Shown here: positions 28,623 through 40,200 of the stretch, one piece after another | How positions within the stretch are numbered: position 1 is the stretch's first letter | Layout of the letters: the number at the start of each line of letters is the position of its first letter | DNA from: Lachancea thermotolerans CBS 6340 | Taxonomy: Eukaryota > Ascomycota > Saccharomycetes > Saccharomycetales > Saccharomycetaceae | NCBI RefSeq assembly: GCF_000142805.1 | Contig: NC_013081.1 | Span: 372,001 to 436,000, forward strand | Direction: 5' to 3' | DNA length: 64,000 nt | Made by a program: the position numbers and the translations under genes | Notes under the pieces: model-generated | The model's input: the letters and a program-made list of their open reading frames with translations, nothing else | Databases searched by the model: none | Told to the model about the DNA's origin: nothing

Positions 28623-31600
28623 ATGTCAGAGGTACGACGTTCAATCAGAATCCGGGACAAGTCCTCTAGAACAGATGCTGAGGATGAGGACGCCGACTCT
28701 CTAGGTCTGGTGCATGCCGATGACCGGATCGACCTTGGAAGCGAGTCTGAAGAAGATGATGATGAGGACGCGAATGAGCGCGACGACGAAGATTATCAAG
28801 ACACAGCTATCAAGAAGCGAAAGAGATCCGCTAGTGAAGCAGGAACAGATTCTAGGCGGGGAGCAAAAAAGTCTCGACTTCCAAGCGCCAGCAGGGGCTC
28901 TAAAAGGAGTCGTGAGGCTTTCCAGCAATTACAGCAAGACTTTGAACCAACGCAGCTTTTCCAGGCCTTAGCTGAATCGGAGGACATCTCTGTGGAGGAA
29001 ACGGCCAACGAGTGGCTGGATTTGTATTCTGAAAGCAGAGAGAGGGCGCTTCAGGAGTTTATCAATTTTATATTGAACAGCTGTGGCTCCTTGGTCCAGG
29101 TTCAAGAACATGACGTGACATCCAACGAAACAGCGAATGAAACGGTGGCAGAGATTCAGCTGATGTTTCAAAAGCAGGGTTTGCACGAGAATCATTTGCG
29201 AATGAGCAAAACAAATAAGAAACGCGCAAAATTCAAACCGCTATACCAAAATTTTACTGAATTTATGCACAAAGTGATGGAGCTTTCCAACGAACGTGGA
29301 CTGCTTTACGAAGAATCGCCGCGCGAATCGGGAGAGTCCAACTCACTGATACTCGACATTTTGACGTGGTTATCGTCATTTTCTGTAAGCAAGCTGAGAT
29401 GTCTCAGACATGCTGCTACTCTTTGCATGTACTCTTTTCAAGATTACCTTACAGAGTCGAGTGTGATTCTAGAAAACAACTACTTAGTCAAGCTAAGGCG
29501 GCAATTAAGCATGGAACAAAAGAAGAAGAGAGCAAATAAGAAGACAGCAGAAAAGCTAGAAAGTACTATTGCTGAAATCCAGGAAACGAAGAGTGCAGTC
29601 GAAAACAGCATCGATAACATCATCAAATTAGCTTTTGTGCATCGATTCAAAGACGTTGACGAAGCAATTAGGGCAGATTCCATTTCACATTTAGCAACCT
29701 GGCTAGAAAACTACCCTGAATATTTCATGAAAGTGACATTTCTAAAGTACTTCGGATGGCTTCTATCCGATTCCTCTGCAATGGTGCGGCTTCAAGTCAT
29801 GAAGGTGCTTTCGGAAGTGGTGAAATTTGACATTAGGCGTAGTAAACACAAAGTGGGCAGCTCGGCATTACGCCAGTTTTTTGAAAGATTTAAGCAGCGG
29901 ATTCTTGAAATCTGCATCAAGGACGTGGATATGCAAGTTAGGCTTACAGCCATCCAAGTCTTAACACAAATAAATTCGTTTGGCTACCTAGAAGACACCG
30001 AGATATCAAAAATATCAAGTTTAATATTTGATTACCAGGAAATCAACATTGCCTCCTCCGCTAAACACGCGAAGTTTTTGGCATCAGTTGCAAAGTTTTT
30101 TGCTACAGTACAGAAAGACAAAATTGATCAAGCTTTGGAAGCCCATTCATTTCCTAGGAAGCTGAGGGGACTAGAGCCCGAAGATGTGGTTCGCGTCGGG
30201 TTTTTTATGCGGTCCCTAATTACATCGCTATCAGCTTACCTCAAATACTCCCAGGATGATACCAGCGTTCAAGAAAGAACTCACCTTCTTTTCCAGGCCT
30301 CTGAATTCTTACAGCCATTCTTTGGAGATTCCATAAGCTCTATGTGCAAACTACTACTATATGACGGCGATCTGAGTGAGTTTGCCGAGATAAGCGAGAA
30401 TGATGACAGTAACGAAAAACTGCTTCTCCTTCCTGGCGATGAAAATAGCACAATCCAGTTCATGATCGTCCTCAATGGGCTATGCCATGGCGGCGTGAAT
30501 AATAAAAGTGCGAAGAAAAGCGACGTCATATCCGCAGTTCTGCCTCACTTGGAGCAACTTTTTGCAACACTTCCACTGCACTCTGCGGTCATAACGCATC
30601 ACCTCTTTGGCATATACATGTTATTCAGCTTTGAAGACTGGGGTTCTGCAGGCCTGGAAGGCGACTTCCAGAAGATCACAGAGGTAATCGTGAAAAATTT
30701 CGACCGGATGCAGTTTAGCAATGACAAGGATGACATCAAACGTCTCTCTTATGCAAAGCTGCTCCAGTTTCATCAGCAACTCGATCTGCCTAATTTAAAT
30801 GAAGTGTGGAAGGATCAAGTGGGTCATGTTAGAATACCTTTGCAGGTATTTCTAGAAACGAGGGGCGACGACTTTGAGGGCCAAGGCCTCAATGAGCTTT
30901 ATAGAACCGTTTTCGAATCTTACGTTAACAAGCTGGTACTGCTCGGCAAGGTTGTTCCTTTGGATTTCAGTAAAGAACTCATGCAGCTATTTTTTTCCAA
31001 AGTTGTTGGGAAGCTGCCGCAGGCCTTAGAGTTTCTGGAAATGGAAACTTTAAAGAGCGTCGATTTTAAATTCGTGGCGCTAGTGGTCCTCTGGAATCTT
31101 CAAAGATGGTATGAAATCCTGCAGAATACTTCAGACGCTAGTCCAATATCAAGAGGCGTCCTCGATATGGTGATTGCCATGGTGAAAGAGTTAAGCGCTA
31201 TTCTAGTTACTCTTGCCACAACCCAGTCTAGCACTTTGCAGGCTCGCTTGCACGTGGAATGGAGGATATGTGATGCTTTGGCTGATATTTTGACTGCTTT
31301 CAAAATGTTCGAGCTTAACTTACCCGAGAAGGATTATGAATGGAAGCACGTTGTGTCCCGTGAATATGCAGTTGCTGTTAAACGCGATCTTGCCGAGGTT
31401 TTTCTAGAGGTTTTCCTCTACCTTGAAGGTTTGTGGGCCAAGGAGCTTGATGTCCAGTTGGATCGTTTTGAAAACGAAGATGTGGATCTAAACAACATTT
31501 CAGATCACACCTTTGAAGGTGCAGAGCAGGAACTGTTGGTATACGTCGTTAAACTAAAGAGTCTTCTAAAGTTGGGGTTAATTGAAGATCCAGCGTTGGA

Positions 31601-31871
31601 AAAAAGAATATCTTTGAACAAAAGCATACTGGGCCAAGATTTCCAGTCTATAATTGATGAGGACGCTTTTTCAACAGAACCAGGTCCTAAGAGAAGTCTG
31701 GCCTCCGCAAACCACGAGCGCCAAATCTTCGAAAATCGCGAACTTAACAGTCCTGAGGAATTGGACCCCATCCAGGAATCATCGGATCCACCGGAGGTGC
31801 CGCGTTTGGCAGACCCGCACACCGCACAGGAAGACACAGAGCCCCATGGATACAGTTCTGAATTTCTGTAG
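28623..31871 (+). CDS. IRR1: cohesin subunit Irr1/Scc3 (STAG)
   Basis: Scc3 binds Scc1 and DNA and is needed for cohesin loading and maintenance. The 1082-residue protein opens MSEVRRSIRIRDKS like the yeast protein, then an acidic and basic disordered region. The STAG domain follows (ALAESEDISVEETANEWLDL, FINFILNSCGSLV), then the stromalin conservative domain (FVHRFKDVDEAIRADSIS to WLLSDSSAMVRLQVMKVL, about 325-410), a HEAT-type helical body and an acidic tail. Yeast length is 1150. The in-frame ATG at 28548 is not chosen because the family start is downstream. Position matches YIL026C. Confidence 0.95.
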   Translation: MSEVRRSIRIRDKSSRTDAEDEDADSLGLVHADDRIDLGSESEEDDDEDANERDDEDYQDTAIKKRKRSASEAGTDSRRGAKKSRLPSASRGSKRSREAFQQLQQDFEPTQLFQALAESEDISVEETANEWLDLYSESRERALQEFINFILNSCGSLVQVQEHDVTSNETANETVAEIQLMFQKQGLHENHLRMSKTNKKRAKFKPLYQNFTEFMHKVMELSNERGLLYEESPRESGESNSLILDILTWLSSFSVSKLRCLRHAATLCMYSFQDYLTESSVILENNYLVKLRRQLSMEQKKKRANKKTAEKLESTIAEIQETKSAVENSIDNIIKLAFVHRFKDVDEAIRADSISHLATWLENYPEYFMKVTFLKYFGWLLSDSSAMVRLQVMKVLSEVVKFDIRRSKHKVGSSALRQFFERFKQRILEICIKDVDMQVRLTAIQVLTQINSFGYLEDTEISKISSLIFDYQEINIASSAKHAKFLASVAKFFATVQKDKIDQALEAHSFPRKLRGLEPEDVVRVGFFMRSLITSLSAYLKYSQDDTSVQERTHLLFQASEFLQPFFGDSISSMCKLLLYDGDLSEFAEISENDDSNEKLLLLPGDENSTIQFMIVLNGLCHGGVNNKSAKKSDVISAVLPHLEQLFATLPLHSAVITHHLFGIYMLFSFEDWGSAGLEGDFQKITEVIVKNFDRMQFSNDKDDIKRLSYAKLLQFHQQLDLPNLNEVWKDQVGHVRIPLQVFLETRGDDFEGQGLNELYRTVFESYVNKLVLLGKVVPLDFSKELMQLFFSKVVGKLPQALEFLEMETLKSVDFKFVALVVLWNLQRWYEILQNTSDASPISRGVLDMVIAMVKELSAILVTLATTQSSTLQARLHVEWRICDALADILTAFKMFELNLPEKDYEWKHVVSREYAVAVKRDLAEVFLEVFLYLEGLWAKELDVQLDRFENEDVDLNNISDHTFEGAEQELLVYVVKLKSLLKLGLIEDPALEKRISLNKSILGQDFQSIIDEDAFSTEPGPKRSLASANHERQIFENRELNSPEELDPIQESSDPPEVPRLADPHTAQEDTEPHGYSSEFL

Positions 31872-32039
31872 CTATTGGGAATCTTGTTGCCATCCGCCGG
31901 GATCGCTCTTTCGCCAGCCTTTTATAGCGCTAATATTTTGTACGAATTGATTATGTTGGCATTGAATTAGTTTTAACTAAGCATTTAGGAAACCTGCGTT
32001 CGAAACAGAGATTGACAAGCGACAGAAATATCATCATAA

Positions 32040-32477
32040 ATGCCGTTGGTATCTAAGGCCTTGCTTGTACTGGCCATTTTCCAACTTTTGCACTCTGGTT
32101 TCTCTTCGCATGAGTTTCTCACCATCAAGAAGCGCCTAGTCACTCAAAGTAACCTCGACGTTGCGCACTTGCAGCTGCCGAAAGATGTCCAGTTAGAAGC
32201 CATGTCGGGGGTAATTCTACTTATTCTATCGGTTTTCATGTCTTTCAGCAAGCTCTGCTATTTGTCATTGGGTGGGAAGCTTAAGGTTCTGAGGGTGAAC
32301 GAATATTTGAAGGAGATAAATATGAACAAAGCCACAAGTGACAAGAACCTTGCAGGGTGCAACCCATACGGCGAGATGTGCTACACGCCCAACCTGGTTG
32401 ACGTACATGCCAAGAGAGAACAGGTTGCGCAATGGAACAAGATTCGCGATCCGGAGCTCTTTGCCAAAAAAGACTAA
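32040..32477 (+). CDS. EMC5: ER membrane complex subunit Emc5 (Kre27)
   Basis: Subunit of the EMC insertase, which places tail-anchored and multi-pass proteins in the ER membrane. The 145-residue protein (141 in yeast) has an N-terminal signal-anchor (SKALLVLAIFQLLHSGFSSHE), a lumenal segment with PKDVQLE, a second membrane helix (SGVILLILSVFMSFSKLCYL) and a cytosolic tail. It follows IRR1, as YIL027C lies next to YIL026C. Convergent with CDC26, 49 bp apart. Confidence 0.9.
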   Translation: MPLVSKALLVLAIFQLLHSGFSSHEFLTIKKRLVTQSNLDVAHLQLPKDVQLEAMSGVILLILSVFMSFSKLCYLSLGGKLKVLRVNEYLKEINMNKATSDKNLAGCNPYGEMCYTPNLVDVHAKREQVAQWNKIRDPELFAKKD

Positions 32478-32526
32478 GCCGTACATTCAATAGACGCTAA
32501 GTATAGCTATACGAGAACGCATTACC

Positions 32527-32832
32527 TCACTGTTGAGAGAAAAATGGATTGCTGCGTGGAGCGTGCGGACCTGCGTTGACGCTCTGTGATGGAGGCCGAT
32601 GGGGCGCTTGTTGGCCCAACGGCTTCTGGAGTGGGCTCTCATGCGTGGTGTCGTCTCTAACCGGAGCCTCGGACTCTAGCAGATCGGCTTCCGCTAGAAC
32701 CGTTGCTGACCGCTGTAGGTTTCGCTGTTGTGCCTTAATTTCCCTCTGCAGCTTGAACTCCTCTAGCTCTTCCTCCAGCTCTGCCAAGTCTTCGGGACTG
32801 AGGCCTATTACAGTTGGCTCCCTTCTGATCAT
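32527..32832 (-). CDS. CDC26: anaphase-promoting complex subunit Cdc26
   Basis: Small APC/C subunit that threads its N-terminus into the TPR protein Cdc16 and stabilises it. The 101-residue protein begins MIRREPTVIGLSPEDLAELE, matching the yeast start MIRRAPTTLQLS, followed by a charged helix and a disordered tail ending NPFFSQQ (yeast NPFY near its end). In S. cerevisiae CDC26 is YFR036W. Here it lies inside the YIL block, which is expected if the YIL and YFR regions were one region before duplication. Confidence 0.85.
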   Translation of the reverse strand: MIRREPTVIGLSPEDLAELEEELEEFKLQREIKAQQRNLQRSATVLAEADLLESEAPVRDDTTHESPLQKPLGQQAPHRPPSQSVNAGPHAPRSNPFFSQQ

Positions 32833-33274
32833 GCTATATGTAAAAGTGACCAGTCTTTCGCAGAATGGGTTGCTTGAAGGGGCTCCAGTCCCGGCGTCTT
32901 GAGGACCCGATAAGTTACTGGTTGACCTGCTTGAGCGATCTGTTACAAAGCCTGTAGCTATTTCTAACGTGTATAATGATGTAAGATATTATTTGCCCGG
33001 GGGTAGGGCTTAAGAATTGGGTTATTGGGGGAGCTTGGAAATTTGTAATGTTATTCTTTGGGCGATCCTATTGATAGCTCGGCCCTCCTTTCCCAACAGT
33101 AACTGCCATTTTTCCTCAATTGCATCTGTAAATTTCTTAGAAATAAGCCGTCTACGTCGTAAAGTTTAAAAATTTTGTTACCTAACTGGAAAGAAACTGA
33201 TTCAAAGAGAGCGAACAGCGCATTTACAAGATTATAGCGGCATATCACGAGTCAAAATAAGCCAGCTTCATAGA
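32833..33274. other. divergent promoter CDC26/SSM4
   Basis: 442 bp, with no gene, repeat or RNA recognised. A G-rich patch lies at 32997-33035. Confidence 0.4.
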
Positions 33275-36200
33275 ATGGGAGTGGCAGCAGAAGAAAGCTC
33301 TGGTGAGAATGAGCATTCGGCAGCTCTAAACGCCAGCTGCCGAATCTGCAGGGGAGAAAATACATCAGATAGTCCACTATTTCATCCATGCAAATGCCGA
33401 GGTTCTATCAAGTACATTCACGAAAGCTGCCTGTTAGAATGGGTGGCGTCCAAAAACGTTGACCTGGCACGACCAGGCGCTAACATCAAGTGCGATATCT
33501 GTCATTATTCTATTCAGTTCAAGACGTTGTACGACGAGAACATGCCGGACCGTATTCCCGTGGGGCTGGTCATACGCACTACGCTTGGGTCCGTTTTCAA
33601 AGAGGCGCAAGCTGTAATACGCATTGTGATGGCCACCACTTTGCTCGTTGTGGGCATCCCTCTGGCATGGAATACTTTGGGGAAATTGATCGCCATGCTG
33701 TTGTTTGGCGGAAGTCTTCCCATTCAAGGCGACTTTTGGAAGAGCTTGCTTTACGGATTTGAGGCAACAGTGCCAGAAAACCCATCCAAGTTAAACATTG
33801 CTCTTCAACTTTTGAAGAACTACAGATTCTCCCTAACACAAATTGTTTTTCTCACAGTAATACACATCGCCCTCTATTTTCAATACGACATGGTTGTGCG
33901 GGAACCCATATTCCGCGAGATGGTGTACCACAACATCGGTCCCCGCTTCAATGGTGAAGAGCTGGCAACATCCCTCCATAACGCCATGCAGTTCATTCGG
34001 GCGAATGAAGAACGACTGCGCGCTCAGCGGGCAGTTCCTTTGCAGGAAGACCTGCTTCGTGGTCAAGACCTCGGATTTGGAAACGAAGGTATCCAGGCGG
34101 GAAATGACGAGCACAATGACGATAGGCACAATTCCACCCATAGGAATCGCGGAAGCGAAGATGGCATTTTTTACAACGGGGAGGATGACGAAGATGATGA
34201 CGATTACGAACCCAACGAGGCAGTGGCTTCTGAAGAGTCAATTGCTTCCTCAAGTTCTAGCGATCACGAAATTGATGACGAGGAGCGCCAGCAGCTGGAC
34301 GAGAACAACGGCGTTTTCAACTTCACCATGAATCATGGCAGAGATAACGATCTTGAATTTATGGTGCAAAACGCTCAACAAAACGCCGAGAGGGAGCAGC
34401 ATGAAGAACCAGCTGTGGGTCCAGGTCGCAATGATGGTGCAGCTGATCCTGAGGAGGCCTGGAACCAAGAACGTCCAGCAATCTTCGGCGTACAATTAAG
34501 ATTCAGAAACCTGCCTTTCTACTTTCTTGCTGCGACAGCGTTCTTGGCGATATATCTTTACTTGACCTACGCTATTCCTACATTCTTGGGCAATCTGCTC
34601 TTGACCATTTACAGCAAAGTATTTGTTTGGGCTTTCCGGGGGTTCATAAAGCTTGTTGAGATTTCAAGAACACCAACACTCTACAAAGAGTTGTCGAGGC
34701 GCTTCCCCCGTATTTCTTCCCTCAATTTGTGGCTTAACACTAAGGCAATGCAGATCTTTTCATTCATATCCTACGTGTACACCAACTACGTTGACTACAA
34801 CAATAAGACCTCAACCGTCGCGCAATCTATACCTGCCTTGGCCACGTACAGCACGCTTCTTGGAATTTTATGTGCAAGTACGGGGATCATGAGTAGAGGC
34901 TATGGGCCAAAGAACGGTATGAAGAACTCTAATCTCCGATTTGTATTCCACCTTTTCTTCGCAATAAGATGTTCGCTTAAAGTTTTTCTATTGTTCGGCA
35001 TTGAACTTGTTGGTTTTCCTGTCCTAGCTGGTTTGATGATTGACTTTTCACTGATTAGCCCATGCCTGACTTCGCATAACAAATTCCTGCTTATTGGAGG
35101 GCTCGACATATGGTCTCCAGCAAAGTGGGTCCTTTATTGGGTTATTGGGACATTCTACATGTGTTGGTTCGCGAAGTATGTCGCTATGATCAGAAAATAC
35201 ATTATTAGACCGGGCGTGCTATTTTTCATCCGGTCTTCTGATGATCCAAATATCAGAATTTTGCACGATAGCCTAATTCATCCTATGAGAGTCCAAATTT
35301 CTAGGCTGCTTCTGTCAATAATGCTTTACGCCTTATTCATTGTTATCGGATTCGGCTTCCATACTAGAATCTTGTTCCCTTTGATTCTCAAGTCCAAGTT
35401 GTTGCCCTTTGAAACTGCTCAAGATGAACTGTTTTTTTACGGGATTGCTGCGATTCTCCACCAGCCAATGCGTATAACCGAAGCGAATAAAAGCTTCAAC
35501 TTGTATGTTCGGCAGTATTGGACGAAAGCTTTTGACCTTTCCTGCAAGAAGCTTCGTTTGTCTTCTTTTATTTTGAATAAAGACATATCAACGGAGAGAG
35601 GGTACATTGTATACCGTAATCTTTTCTACAGGTTTTTTTTCTCTGAGAAAGCCAAATGGTCAAACCCAGACCTTTATGTTGACCCTAAAACCCCGGCTCA
35701 GGCTGATGAACTCTTCAAAGCTAATCTAGAGATACATGCCTATTTTGTGCCCGACGGAACCCTAATGCGTGTACCAGCAAACGATCTTATTTCACGGAAT
35801 TACGTGCAAACGCTCTTTGTGCCGGTCACAAAGGAGAACAAACTTTTGAAGCCTCTCGATGTTGAGTCAATCAAAGAGAGGAACAAAGAAAACGCAGGAG
35901 ATTATAGCTATCTTGACGACCAAAGCACAGAATTTGATGCATACACGGTCGTGTATACGCCCCCTAACTTTAGGTCAAGGTTTTCAACTCTATTACTGCT
36001 AATTTGGGTTTTTGCCTCAGTTTTATGCATGACTCTGGCACTATTTTTTAACTTCGTTGGAAGACTAATGCTGGTGGCTGTATTATCACCCTTTTCAGGT
36101 AATGAGAAAGCTCGCGGGTATCTATTGGCGTACCGGAAGTTCTCATCCGTAAGCTTATGGCCCATTGCTATAGGTGCATGGATTACAATGCGCGGAACAG

Positions 36201-37048
36201 AACTATTTCACAAGTTTAAGATGACCAGGGTCGTGCACGATGAATATGCTGTGCACCCCGAGGCCGGCGATGGAGCCGAGAATGACGGCGGCGTTAGAGA
36301 ACCAGAAAATCTCGAGCCTGCTGCAGACTTTGAAGAAAACGAGGAAGGTGCCAATGCGCCCTTGCCCCAAGATAGACTGCAGTGGCAAGGACGACTACTA
36401 TTCATTTTGTTGGGTAAAATGCAAGCCATAAAGTACTGTATTGTACTATACTACAATTTCGCATTCGTTTCGCTCTTCGTTGAAATTTTTATCTTAAGAA
36501 TTGAAAAGCCCTGGAAAATTGACACTTTCTTCACACCAAATTCTTGGGCAGAATTTGGCACTGTAGTGAGCGAAAGACTTGTGACTTTTGGTCTTTTTTT
36601 TACTTGGTTTGTGTTGGCCTCGATCATTGACGCAAGGAAGTCAATTCAGCGTATGCTACAGCTAGGGCAAGATGAAAGGCTAAAATCTTTGAAAATTCTC
36701 GTTATCGATTTGGTCAAGGAATGTGTCCTGACGGCAGGCCTCAGCTTTGCATTGCAAATGGCTTTATGCACATATGAGTATCTGTTAAAGGGTCCCCCTT
36801 CCTATGAATCAGTCTTGTCGGCGTATTCTTTCCTGAGAACAGTCCGCCCTTCGCTGTCATCATCAGAAGTTCCTTGGACTATCCCTCACAAACTTTTCTT
36901 TGTCATTCCTCCCGTGTTGAGCGGCACTTTCTATCTACCCAAGATCTTCAAGTCAGTTTCTGATTTCATTAAGAAATCCGTTGTTAACACAAGGGAGCAG
37001 GTCTACGGCAGGGGCAAGACCCTGACAAACCTGCCTGAAGGATTGTGA
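33275..37048 (+). CDS. SSM4: Ssm4/Doa10 ER-associated ubiquitin ligase
   Basis: Multi-pass E3 of the ER and inner nuclear membrane that works with Ubc6/Ubc7 in ERAD-C. The 1257-residue protein has an N-terminal RING-CH finger (about 20-75: CRICRGE, FHPCKCRGSIKYIHESCL, IKCDICHY). About 14 membrane segments follow, including the TEB4-type central region, with two acidic cytosolic loops (about 285-345 and about 990-1030). A C-terminal segment LTNLPEG carries the Asn-rich/NLP element reported as important in Doa10. Yeast length is 1319. Next to ULP2, as YIL030C is to YIL031W. Confidence 0.96.
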   Translation: MGVAAEESSGENEHSAALNASCRICRGENTSDSPLFHPCKCRGSIKYIHESCLLEWVASKNVDLARPGANIKCDICHYSIQFKTLYDENMPDRIPVGLVIRTTLGSVFKEAQAVIRIVMATTLLVVGIPLAWNTLGKLIAMLLFGGSLPIQGDFWKSLLYGFEATVPENPSKLNIALQLLKNYRFSLTQIVFLTVIHIALYFQYDMVVREPIFREMVYHNIGPRFNGEELATSLHNAMQFIRANEERLRAQRAVPLQEDLLRGQDLGFGNEGIQAGNDEHNDDRHNSTHRNRGSEDGIFYNGEDDEDDDDYEPNEAVASEESIASSSSSDHEIDDEERQQLDENNGVFNFTMNHGRDNDLEFMVQNAQQNAEREQHEEPAVGPGRNDGAADPEEAWNQERPAIFGVQLRFRNLPFYFLAATAFLAIYLYLTYAIPTFLGNLLLTIYSKVFVWAFRGFIKLVEISRTPTLYKELSRRFPRISSLNLWLNTKAMQIFSFISYVYTNYVDYNNKTSTVAQSIPALATYSTLLGILCASTGIMSRGYGPKNGMKNSNLRFVFHLFFAIRCSLKVFLLFGIELVGFPVLAGLMIDFSLISPCLTSHNKFLLIGGLDIWSPAKWVLYWVIGTFYMCWFAKYVAMIRKYIIRPGVLFFIRSSDDPNIRILHDSLIHPMRVQISRLLLSIMLYALFIVIGFGFHTRILFPLILKSKLLPFETAQDELFFYGIAAILHQPMRITEANKSFNLYVRQYWTKAFDLSCKKLRLSSFILNKDISTERGYIVYRNLFYRFFFSEKAKWSNPDLYVDPKTPAQADELFKANLEIHAYFVPDGTLMRVPANDLISRNYVQTLFVPVTKENKLLKPLDVESIKERNKENAGDYSYLDDQSTEFDAYTVVYTPPNFRSRFSTLLLLIWVFASVLCMTLALFFNFVGRLMLVAVLSPFSGNEKARGYLLAYRKFSSVSLWPIAIGAWITMRGTELFHKFKMTRVVHDEYAVHPEAGDGAENDGGVREPENLEPAADFEENEEGANAPLPQDRLQWQGRLLFILLGKMQAIKYCIVLYYNFAFVSLFVEIFILRIEKPWKIDTFFTPNSWAEFGTVVSERLVTFGLFFTWFVLASIIDARKSIQRMLQLGQDERLKSLKILVIDLVKECVLTAGLSFALQMALCTYEYLLKGPPSYESVLSAYSFLRTVRPSLSSSEVPWTIPHKLFFVIPPVLSGTFYLPKIFKSVSDFIKKSVVNTREQVYGRGKTLTNLPEGL

Positions 37049-37293
37049 TGAATTAACAATTTGTAGTCATTTGCATGCTCGCAAAGTTACATAGAAACTT
37101 TTATGTGAAATATTTGGCACACTGTCTTTTATACTTGAATGTTTACAAAGTAACAAAAAATATTAAAAAACTGTCGCAAAAGGACAACATGAAAATCAAC
37201 TGTACCAGATTTCTGTTTATGGATTTGTGCTTTAATCTTTAGGGATGTATGATTAAAACTAAAATGCTAATGACTGTATAACTTGAGACTATA

Positions 37294-40200
37294 CTAACCC
37301 TTTCCTGGTTTTCCAAGATGTTCAAGTTTTGGTGAGCATCCAAGCGAGTTCCTAAACTTATGCACACCGGATCTTCTGGTTGAGCTTTCTTGTTCGCCAT
37401 CGCAACTTTCTTCGCTTCCGCTACGGTCAACGTCAATAGCGAACTTTTTTGTTGAGAGTCCATCATCGATGTCCTGTACTTGGTCTTGGATAACGCTTCT
37501 GCGAGACAGCGGTGCATCCAAGGCTTTTAAGTGCGGTGACTGATGAATTGAGTCAGTACGGTCCGAGACCTCTTCATCCGCTGCACCACTGTATTTAGAC
37601 ATAGCAGCTTGAAATTTCCTTACAGGCGAAAGCTGCTTTATAAAGCTTCCTTGTGAAGAATGCTGACCTGATAGATCTAAAGATCCTGCAGAGTTTGTAC
37701 TCACCAGTCTCACATCATCGTCGGAGTTGCAGTCAGGGGAGCTGGTGAGTCCCCCGTTTCCTTTATTCTCCTCGTAAGCCTGTGAACCCAAAATGGCAAT
37801 GCCATTTGTTGACGAAGGTGAACCGAGGACTTTAGACCCTTGACTGGGTGCTCTAAGATCCCTGTCTTCGTCATTTTCGAGGGTTCCCGTCCCGCATGTT
37901 ATCTTGTCCGGATCTGGAGCATCCTTATGTTTAAGTATCACGTTATAAGATGCGCCGCTTGTAGAGTCCAGTCCTAAGGCCGAAGCCTCGATGTCGTCAC
38001 GAGTCTCTTGAGTACCATGCTTGGATTTTGCCTTGGCAAAGTACTTAGAAACCGAACCTTTATCCTGGGCTGGATGTTCCGATGACGCTTCTGATAATTT
38101 TGCTGGCAATAGTTCTGGCGAGCTTTCGAGAAACCTCCTGTCCTGACTTTTGTAGGCCTTTGATTCGCCTTCAACACCACCTGCTGAAGTTTCAGGTCCT
38201 GTGATCATGTCAGTTTTTGGTAACTCAGAGTTTAAAGTAGGAGCATCCTTCTTCGAAGAAGCACAGAGTTGATCTTTACTTTCGGGAATTTCGGGAGTAC
38301 TATACTGGCCCTCATTAGGCTTTGAAAGCTCCTCGTTTATTTGCCCAGAAGTCTGCTCTGGTCTCGTAGCTGGTTGTTCATAATTCTCAATTATTTCAAT
38401 ATCACTGTGCTCTCCATCACTTTTGATTCCGTCATCTTCGCTGGTTTCAGTAACGCCATTTAGCTTATTGAACTCAATTTGCTTCTCCTGCAGCTTCCAA
38501 AGAACGCTTCGTAGATCCGGACGCGCATTTATTCTTTCCTTCTTCTCGAAATACTCATTGATGACTTTGGATGCAGTTTTGTTTTTTGACTTGGCCGACT
38601 TCCATAGCTCAAAAGTCTTCGTTGGATTCTCAAAAAACTTTCTAGTGTTAAGAATAACGTGCACCCCACAGTCGCTCATATTTGGCTGTTGTGGAACGAG
38701 ACAGCTCTTCATTTTTATCTGATTTCTTGACACTTCCAGACCATATTTGTCTGCAGCATACGCAATTAAGAACTCCTTGATGGGTTCCACTTCACGAGAG
38801 TGGGTCTGTCGAAGGGAGTCATAGACAAGTATTGTAACAATGGGCGAAGTGACCGACAGATCGTCTGAATTTTCAATGTCATCACCATCAGCGCTTTTTT
38901 GGTGCTTTTCCTTGAACTCGCGCTCTCTTTTAAGGAAGGAGAACAGAGACGGGAGGTTCTCAATTATGCATCCAAACCAATGATAGTTTATATTAATAGG
39001 CATCACGAGATATTGCTTTTTGAAGAGACCAGTGTGATTTACCCACTTCTTGACATTATTATAATAGTTGTCGGCGTTGCTGATCAACTTCGTGTAGAAG
39101 AAAGACGACAAAACATGTACTTTTTCCCGAACTATAGTTCCCCGCCTAATTGAATCTTCCGTCCAATATTTCACAAAGAAGTCTAAAATGGAGTCGTTAA
39201 TCCAATCGTGATTGTAGAGACACTTGAAGTCTTGATTAGTGACTGATAAAGTAGTGTTGTCATCGAATTTATAGAACAAAGAGGGCTTGAAAACTTCAGG
39301 TTTTTCGTAGACTGTACAGGAATCATCGAACGAAGTGCCATCTGGACTGGAGGCTTTGGTCGTCCTTGTGGAGCGCCTCAAACTCGATAATGTATGTTCT
39401 CTCAATGAGTTGCTCGATTGAGGAGGTGACCCAGTATTGCCGTCTGTATAAAATTGCGTCGAAGGTATGGTATTATGACTGGCTTTATCGTCCTTGTCCG
39501 GCTCTGTCTCATGAGGAACTGTAATCTTGAATCCCGAGCTGCCTGAGCTGGACTTCGATGACTTCGAGTGGCGCTTTCCAAGCGACTGAAACTCTGGCTT
39601 TTCCCAAAACCTGCGCTTAGAAAAAGCTTCCAACTCTTGGCGTGCTACGGCTTGCTTCATAGTGCCTAAAATAGCTAGCCGATTTGAGAGTACTGCAGAG
39701 TCGATCATACTGTTTTTGATAACCTCCTTGAGGCGGATGAGGTTCACGTCAGCTCCTACATTGCTGCTCCAAAGAAGAATTTTTGTTTTTTCTGTTTTGC
39801 AGGTGTCGTCTAGGTCTACGCAGCGCGAGTGTTTCAGTAAAACACCCATATGGCTCTTGAGGGCGTCAAAGTAAACTTTTTCGCAGTCTCGCAGAAAATC
39901 CACTTGAGAGCCCTCTATGTCGGCACCCTTCCACCGTATGCTAAATCTGACACCTTCGTCGTCGTTCACAATCTTGAGCACCGAATTTGATTTTACTATT
40001 TCTTTGCCAGTTCGGATCACCACGCGCACCATGCCGCTGGATTTACAGACTTGCGCTCCTGGCGCCGCATCGGAACTAATTTCTGGAGAACTCAGGATCA
40101 GGCTAGCGGATATTTTTTGTCGCTTTCTGGCCGGAGTCGTATGCACCGGCGCATCGCTCTCGATTGTCACAGGGCTTTCTATGGGCGATCTATCTCCTGA